In this document: positions 23,289 through 26,568 of the stretch, in pieces | Numbering within the stretch: the stretch's first letter is position 1 | Layout: every line of letters begins with the position of its first letter | From: Methanosarcinaceae archaeon | GTDB lineage: Archaea > Halobacteriota > Methanosarcinia > Methanosarcinales > Methanosarcinaceae | Assembly: GCA_030655675.1 (NCBI GenBank) | Contig: JAUSPM010000138.1 | Span: forward strand, 1 to 26,568 | Length of the DNA: 26,568 nucleotides | Direction of reading: 5' to 3' | Notes under the pieces: model-generated | Databases searched by the model: none | What the model saw: the letters and a program-made list of their open reading frames with translations, nothing else | What the model was told of the DNA's origin: nothing | Translations under genes and position numbers: made by a program

Positions 23289-25227
23289 TATTTTTACCGT
23301 GCCACCGGCTTTGATATTCATAGTAGGGGCATTGTTTATCCCCCTGTTTAAAGGAAAAATACAGAAGGCATACCTGCTTTTTGTTCCCGCTGTTGCCATT
23401 GTTGATGTATATTATATGCAGCCTGGAGCCTACTGGATACACCATTTCCTTGAGTATGACCTAATCCTTGGCAGGGTTGATCCGCTAAGTAAAGTCTTTG
23501 CCTACATATTTGTGATTGCAGCTTTTACCATCACACTGTATGGATTGCGTGTGAAAGAAGCAGGACAACATGTTGTTGCTTTCTTTTATGTTGGCAGTGC
23601 CCTTGGTGTAGTATTTGCAGGTGACCTTCTGAGTATGTACATATTCTGGGAGGTTATGGCATGGACATCTGCCTTTTTGGTGTGGTATCGCCGTCGGCAG
23701 GCTTCGATCGATGCTGGATTCAGATATCTTATATTCCACGTAATCGGTGGTGTTCTGCTGCTTGGTGGCATTATCCTCTATATACAGGAGAGTGGCGGCT
23801 CAATTGCATTTGGTGCATTTGATTATGTATCCCCTGCCACGATACTGATATTCCTGGGCTTTGTCATCAATGTGGCAGCGCCATTGCTTCATACATGGAT
23901 GCCTGATGCATACCCTGAAGCAACTATTATGGGTGCGGTGTTCATGAACGCATTTACAACCAAGACAGCATTGTATGTGCTTGCCCGCAGTTTTGCAGGG
24001 TTCACCATTGATGGTTTTGCGATCCTGATGTGGCTTGGTGCTATTATGGCTTTGTATGGTGTTGTATATGCGATACTTGAAAATAATATCAGGAGACTTC
24101 TTGCCTATCACATTATGAGCCAGGTCGGCTACATGGTGTGCGGTGTCGGGATCGCTGCAAGTGCTACTGGTATGTTGAGCGAGATGGCATTGGATGGTGC
24201 AGTTGCACTTGCTTTCAGTAATATCCTTTACAAAGGTCTACTGTTTATGTGTGCAGGTGCGATTATCTACATGACAGGTAAGACCAAGCTCACTGAACTT
24301 GGTGGGCTATACCGGGTTATGCCGCTTACGATGATCCTCTACATGATCGGAGCGCTTTCGATCTCCGGTGCACCATTCTTTAATGGTTTCGTTACGAAAT
24401 CCATTGTCATACATGCAGCAGAACTTAGTCATAATACGATCATCTTCCTGATGCTTGAGCTTGCCGCGGTTGGTACCTTCCTCTCAGTCGGGTTGAAGTT
24501 GCCTTACTTTGCATTCTTTGGCAAGGATGCCGGCATTAAAGCAAAGGATCCGCCTCTTAACATGTTGCTTGCGATGGGAGCTACGGCATTTATGTGCATA
24601 CTATATGGTGTACAACCCTCCCTGTTGTATAATCTTCTCCCATACCCCGAAGCTCTCGCTGATTATGCACCGTATGCAGCAGGAAGTGTCATCAAATCAC
24701 TCCAGTTGCTCCTGTTCACGTATGTGGGCTTCTTGCTAATTAAGAAGAAACTGCATCCGGAGAACACGATCAGTCTTGATGTGGATTGGTTCTACCGCAA
24801 AGCCGGTGGACTGTTTATGTGGTTCATTAACAATCCGCTTGCAAGAGCTACACAGTGGACGATCGATGTAACTCTTGCTGTGAAAGTCCTTGCATCATGG
24901 TTTAGCAAGAACCCTGTTGAAGCACTCGGTATTATCACTGATACTATTTGCCTGAAGGTTTTTAATGTATGCCAGGGAGCATCAGCAGAAGAAGATAGTG
25001 CAAGAAAGATACTCAACGCCCGTCTTACACAGTATCCTGGAGAGCCTGTACGCAGGGAACCGATCGGAGTTTCCGTATTGCTTGGTACGCTCTTTTTGTT
25101 TGCGTATCTTGTGATCTATGTGCTCACCCCCCACCTTTCTGTGCCCATGATGTTAGGGCTTGGACTGGTTGCTGTGTTCGCAGGTATCGGGATAAGGTTA
25201 CGAGAATTGGTGCAGATCACCGGGTGA
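23278..25227 (+). CDS. MrpD-type antiporter subunit with long C-terminus (copy 3)
   Basis: A 649-residue membrane protein. The antiporter core covers about 1-480: Glu125 in IFWEVMAWTSAFLVW, His205 in APLLHTWMPDAYPEAT and Lys229 in MNAFTTKTALYVLAR. The usual Lys in the helix before PLHTW is Asn198 (GFVINVAAPLLHTW), so one member of the ion path is changed. The C-terminal 150 residues hold a soluble-looking part (FNNPLARATQW-like, amphipathic) and two last helices near 595-640. GAGGAGG lies 8 bases before the ATG. It is longer than standard MrpD (about 500). It ends the operon, with a terminator 146 bases downstream. Confidence 0.88.
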   Translation: MTGDIFTVPPALIFIVGALFIPLFKGKIQKAYLLFVPAVAIVDVYYMQPGAYWIHHFLEYDLILGRVDPLSKVFAYIFVIAAFTITLYGLRVKEAGQHVVAFFYVGSALGVVFAGDLLSMYIFWEVMAWTSAFLVWYRRRQASIDAGFRYLIFHVIGGVLLLGGIILYIQESGGSIAFGAFDYVSPATILIFLGFVINVAAPLLHTWMPDAYPEATIMGAVFMNAFTTKTALYVLARSFAGFTIDGFAILMWLGAIMALYGVVYAILENNIRRLLAYHIMSQVGYMVCGVGIAASATGMLSEMALDGAVALAFSNILYKGLLFMCAGAIIYMTGKTKLTELGGLYRVMPLTMILYMIGALSISGAPFFNGFVTKSIVIHAAELSHNTIIFLMLELAAVGTFLSVGLKLPYFAFFGKDAGIKAKDPPLNMLLAMGATAFMCILYGVQPSLLYNLLPYPEALADYAPYAAGSVIKSLQLLLFTYVGFLLIKKKLHPENTISLDVDWFYRKAGGLFMWFINNPLARATQWTIDVTLAVKVLASWFSKNPVEALGIITDTICLKVFNVCQGASAEEDSARKILNARLTQYPGEPVRREPIGVSVLLGTLFLFAYLVIYVLTPHLSVPMMLGLGLVAVFAGIGIRLRELVQITG

Positions 25228-25260
25228 TGCCTCTTTGAGGTACATCCGCGATGCTAATAT

Positions 25261-25294
25261 GTATTGATAAGCAATACTACCGATTGCTTAATAC
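25261..25294 (+). other. mutually exclusive small hairpins
   Basis: GTATTG (25261-25266) pairs with CAATAC (25272-25277). The same left arm plus AAGCAAT (25269-25275) can instead pair with ATTGCTTAATAC (25283-25294), 12 pairs with a 3-base bulge. Both cannot form together. It lies in the 3' region after the last mrp gene; the rest of 25228-25373 holds G-rich sequence and no gene. Confidence 0.35.
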
Positions 25295-25373
25295 AACCCA
25301 TCCAAGGGAGTGGGGATTTCCTCTTGTATCGGATTGGGGAGTGAGATCTAAACTGTGGATGTTGTGCAAAAAT

Positions 25374-25418
25374 GGACCAATCGTTTATCTAAAAATGATT
25401 GGTCCCATCCTATTTTTT
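25374..25418 (+). terminator. terminator of the usp-mrp operon
   Basis: GGACCAATC (25374-25382) pairs perfectly with GATTGGTCC (25397-25405) around a 14-base A/T loop with TTT/AAA able to extend the stem. CATCCTATTTTTTAA follows, with six T at 25413-25418. Confidence 0.75.
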
Positions 25419-25573
25419 AATTGAAATTTATTGTAATTTACATTATATTAGTCAGCATTATTTGGTTTTTAACTATAAACTGTTCTTTTTACAAAAATAT
25501 AGAAGAGTATAGAAAATCGTATATGTAAGTAATTCAACTTCTGATTACACATTATAATAAGGAGTATGATCAA

Positions 25574-26002
25574 ATGAGTAATCCTGTTTTTGACGCTTTG
25601 TTCAAAAAAGTCGAGAGCGAACCTTATGCCCGAAAACTTGGCATAGAACTAGTGAAACTTGATCATGGCTATTCGCTTGTTAAAATGGTCTATTCAAAAG
25701 ATATGGATAACATTTTTGGGATGGCACATGGCGGTGCAATATATTCTTTGATCGATGAAGCGTTCGAAACATCTGCAAACTCTCACGGTACGATCGCTGT
25801 TGCTTTGAGTGTTAACGTATCATATATTAAACCGGCAGCACAAGGAGATATTCTCTTTGCAGAAGCAAAGGAAGTCAGCAGATCTTTCAAGATCGGGACT
25901 TATGAGATAAAAGTTACCAACGATAAGGATGAACTTATTGCTACCTGCCAGGCAGTTGCGTACAGGAAAAAAGATAAACTGCCGTTTTTGGATTTACCAT
26001 AA
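25574..26002 (+). CDS. PaaI-family hotdog thioesterase
   Basis: A 142-residue hotdog-fold acyl-CoA thioesterase of the PaaI type. The core motif runs from N46 through HGGAIYSLIDEAFE, with His52-Gly-Gly and Asp61, the position of the catalytic Asp in PaaI. VSYIKPAAQGDILFAEAKE (82-100) follows as in the family. AAGGAG lies 10 bases before the ATG at 25574. It is a single gene, separated from the mrp operon by a terminator. In bacteria PaaI releases stalled phenylacetyl-type CoA esters; the archaeal substrate is unknown and may be a housekeeping acyl-CoA. Confidence 0.9.
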   Translation: MSNPVFDALFKKVESEPYARKLGIELVKLDHGYSLVKMVYSKDMDNIFGMAHGGAIYSLIDEAFETSANSHGTIAVALSVNVSYIKPAAQGDILFAEAKEVSRSFKIGTYEIKVTNDKDELIATCQAVAYRKKDKLPFLDLP

Positions 26003-26010
26003 TATTAAAT

Positions 26011-26069
26011 GTGAGCGGGTTGGGAGTTTGGGTTAGTATAGGAGTGAAGTAAGAAAAATTCCCGCTCAC
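26011..26069. other. long-loop hairpin with G-tracts
   Basis: GTGAGCGGG (26011-26019) pairs perfectly with CCCGCTCAC (26061-26069). The 41-base loop holds GGG at 26022, GGG at 26030 and GG at 26041 besides the stem GGG, spaced as in G-quadruplex-forming DNA. It starts 8 bases after the thioesterase stop and is followed by seven A, not T, so it is not a standard rightward terminator. A small structured RNA or a processing signal is possible. Confidence 0.4.
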
Positions 26070-26092
26070 AAAAAAAGTATTATATTCAAATG

Positions 26093-26101
26093 TATATAAA
26101 T
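26093..26101 (+). promoter_or_regulatory. candidate TATA box of the RuBisCO gene
   Basis: TATATAAAT lies about 120 bases before the RuBisCO ATG at 26219, which would give a leader of about 95 bases. The gap 26070-26218 is very A/T-rich, so other boxes are possible. Confidence 0.35.
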
Positions 26102-26218
26102 GTAGTTAAAAGTTACCAATATTTGATTTTTAAAAAAATGTCTTTGTGATAAAATAACACAAAAACCTTATCAGAATGATTGCATGTATACCATTAAAAC
26201 AATTGAGGAACGAATATC

Positions 26219-26568
26219 ATGCTAAAAGATTACATCGACCTTGAATATAAACCAAAAAGCACCGATCTTGTTTGTGAATACCACATTGAACCTGCAAAGG
26301 GCATCAAATTTGAGGATGCATGCACCCACATGGCAGGCGAGAGTTCGATCGATACATGGGCTGACATATCCACGATCAGTCCACAACTTGCCGATGCACT
26401 CAAACCACACGTATACTATGCCAATGAAGAGCGGCAGACTGTGAGAGTTGCATACACGCAGGACCTTTTTGAGTTGGGTTCAGTAGCCCAGATCCTGAGT
26501 GCAGTGGCAGGCAATATATTCAGCATGAAATTGCTTGACAAACTGCGATTTGAGGATATATCATTTCC
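26219..26568 (+). CDS. rbcL: form III RuBisCO large subunit, N-terminal 116 residues
   Basis: The gene starts at the ATG at 26219, with GAGGAA 9 bases upstream, and runs off the right edge. The visible N-terminal domain begins MLKDYIDLEYKPKSTDLVCE and has the archaeal MAGESSIDTWADI segment (Asp where others have Gly after SSI) and AVAGNIFSMKLLDKLRFEDI, matching the N-terminal domain of archaeal form III (III-b type) enzymes near 425 residues long. In archaea such enzymes fix CO2 on ribulose bisphosphate made from AMP or PRPP, feeding 3-phosphoglycerate into central metabolism. The catalytic barrel (with the carbamylated Lys) lies outside the window, so activity cannot be judged here. Confidence 0.9.
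   Translation, partial: MLKDYIDLEYKPKSTDLVCEYHIEPAKGIKFEDACTHMAGESSIDTWADISTISPQLADALKPHVYYANEERQTVRVAYTQDLFELGSVAQILSAVAGNIFSMKLLDKLRFEDISF

Overview
The window looks like archaeal DNA from a methanogen-related or alkane-oxidising lineage (Methanosarcinales / ANME-2 / GoM-Arc1 type; this placement is inference). The evidence is a heterodisulfide reductase (Hdr) operon with F420-type and MvhD-type partners, an archaeal-order Mrp antiporter cluster, a form III RuBisCO, TATA-box promoters, and strong GGAGG-type ribosome sites inside operons.

Layout. Positions 1-489 hold two small unrecognised leftward genes, one cut by the window edge. Positions 724-11888 hold one tightly packed leftward operon of ten genes. 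In transcription order these are an HdrD-like HdrC-HdrB fusion, hdrC, hdrB, a 1009-residue tandem HdrA fusion, mvhD, a standard-length hdrA, a second mvhD, an F420-type FdhB/FrhB, a compact FdhA/FwdB-like molybdopterin protein and a 63-residue protein. A hairpin plus T-run terminator closes it at 681-707. Positions 11889-13369 form an AT-rich accessory patch: a lone rightward gene for a zinc-ribbon protein that may be nuclease-like, flanked by diverged direct repeats and by hairpins that may be insertion-sequence remnants. Positions 13370-14902 encode a leftward probable regulator (ribbon-helix-helix start, V4R-like Cys-rich end). Positions 14903-15497 are a long non-coding stretch with short repeats.

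Positions 15498-25227 hold a rightward operon: two tandem universal stress proteins, then mrpE, F, G, a DUF4040/MbhD-like piece, an MbhE-like piece, mrpB, mrpC, and three MrpD/NuoL-type antiporter subunits with a two-helix acidic protein between the second and third. A terminator hairpin follows at 25374-25418. A PaaI-type thioesterase gene (25574-26002), a hairpin with a G-rich loop, and the start of a form III RuBisCO gene (26219 to the edge) finish the window.

How the parts may work together. The left operon encodes the parts of a cytoplasmic flavin-based electron bifurcating or confurcating complex linking F420, ferredoxin, a heterodisulfide (CoM-S-S-CoB type) and possibly formate or another substrate at a Mo/W centre. 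Its three HdrA modules, two MvhD adaptors and two HdrCB sets are more than one standard HdrABC needs. The right operon encodes a multisubunit Na+/H+ antiporter with Usp proteins as likely regulators. No tRNA, rRNA or CRISPR array was seen.
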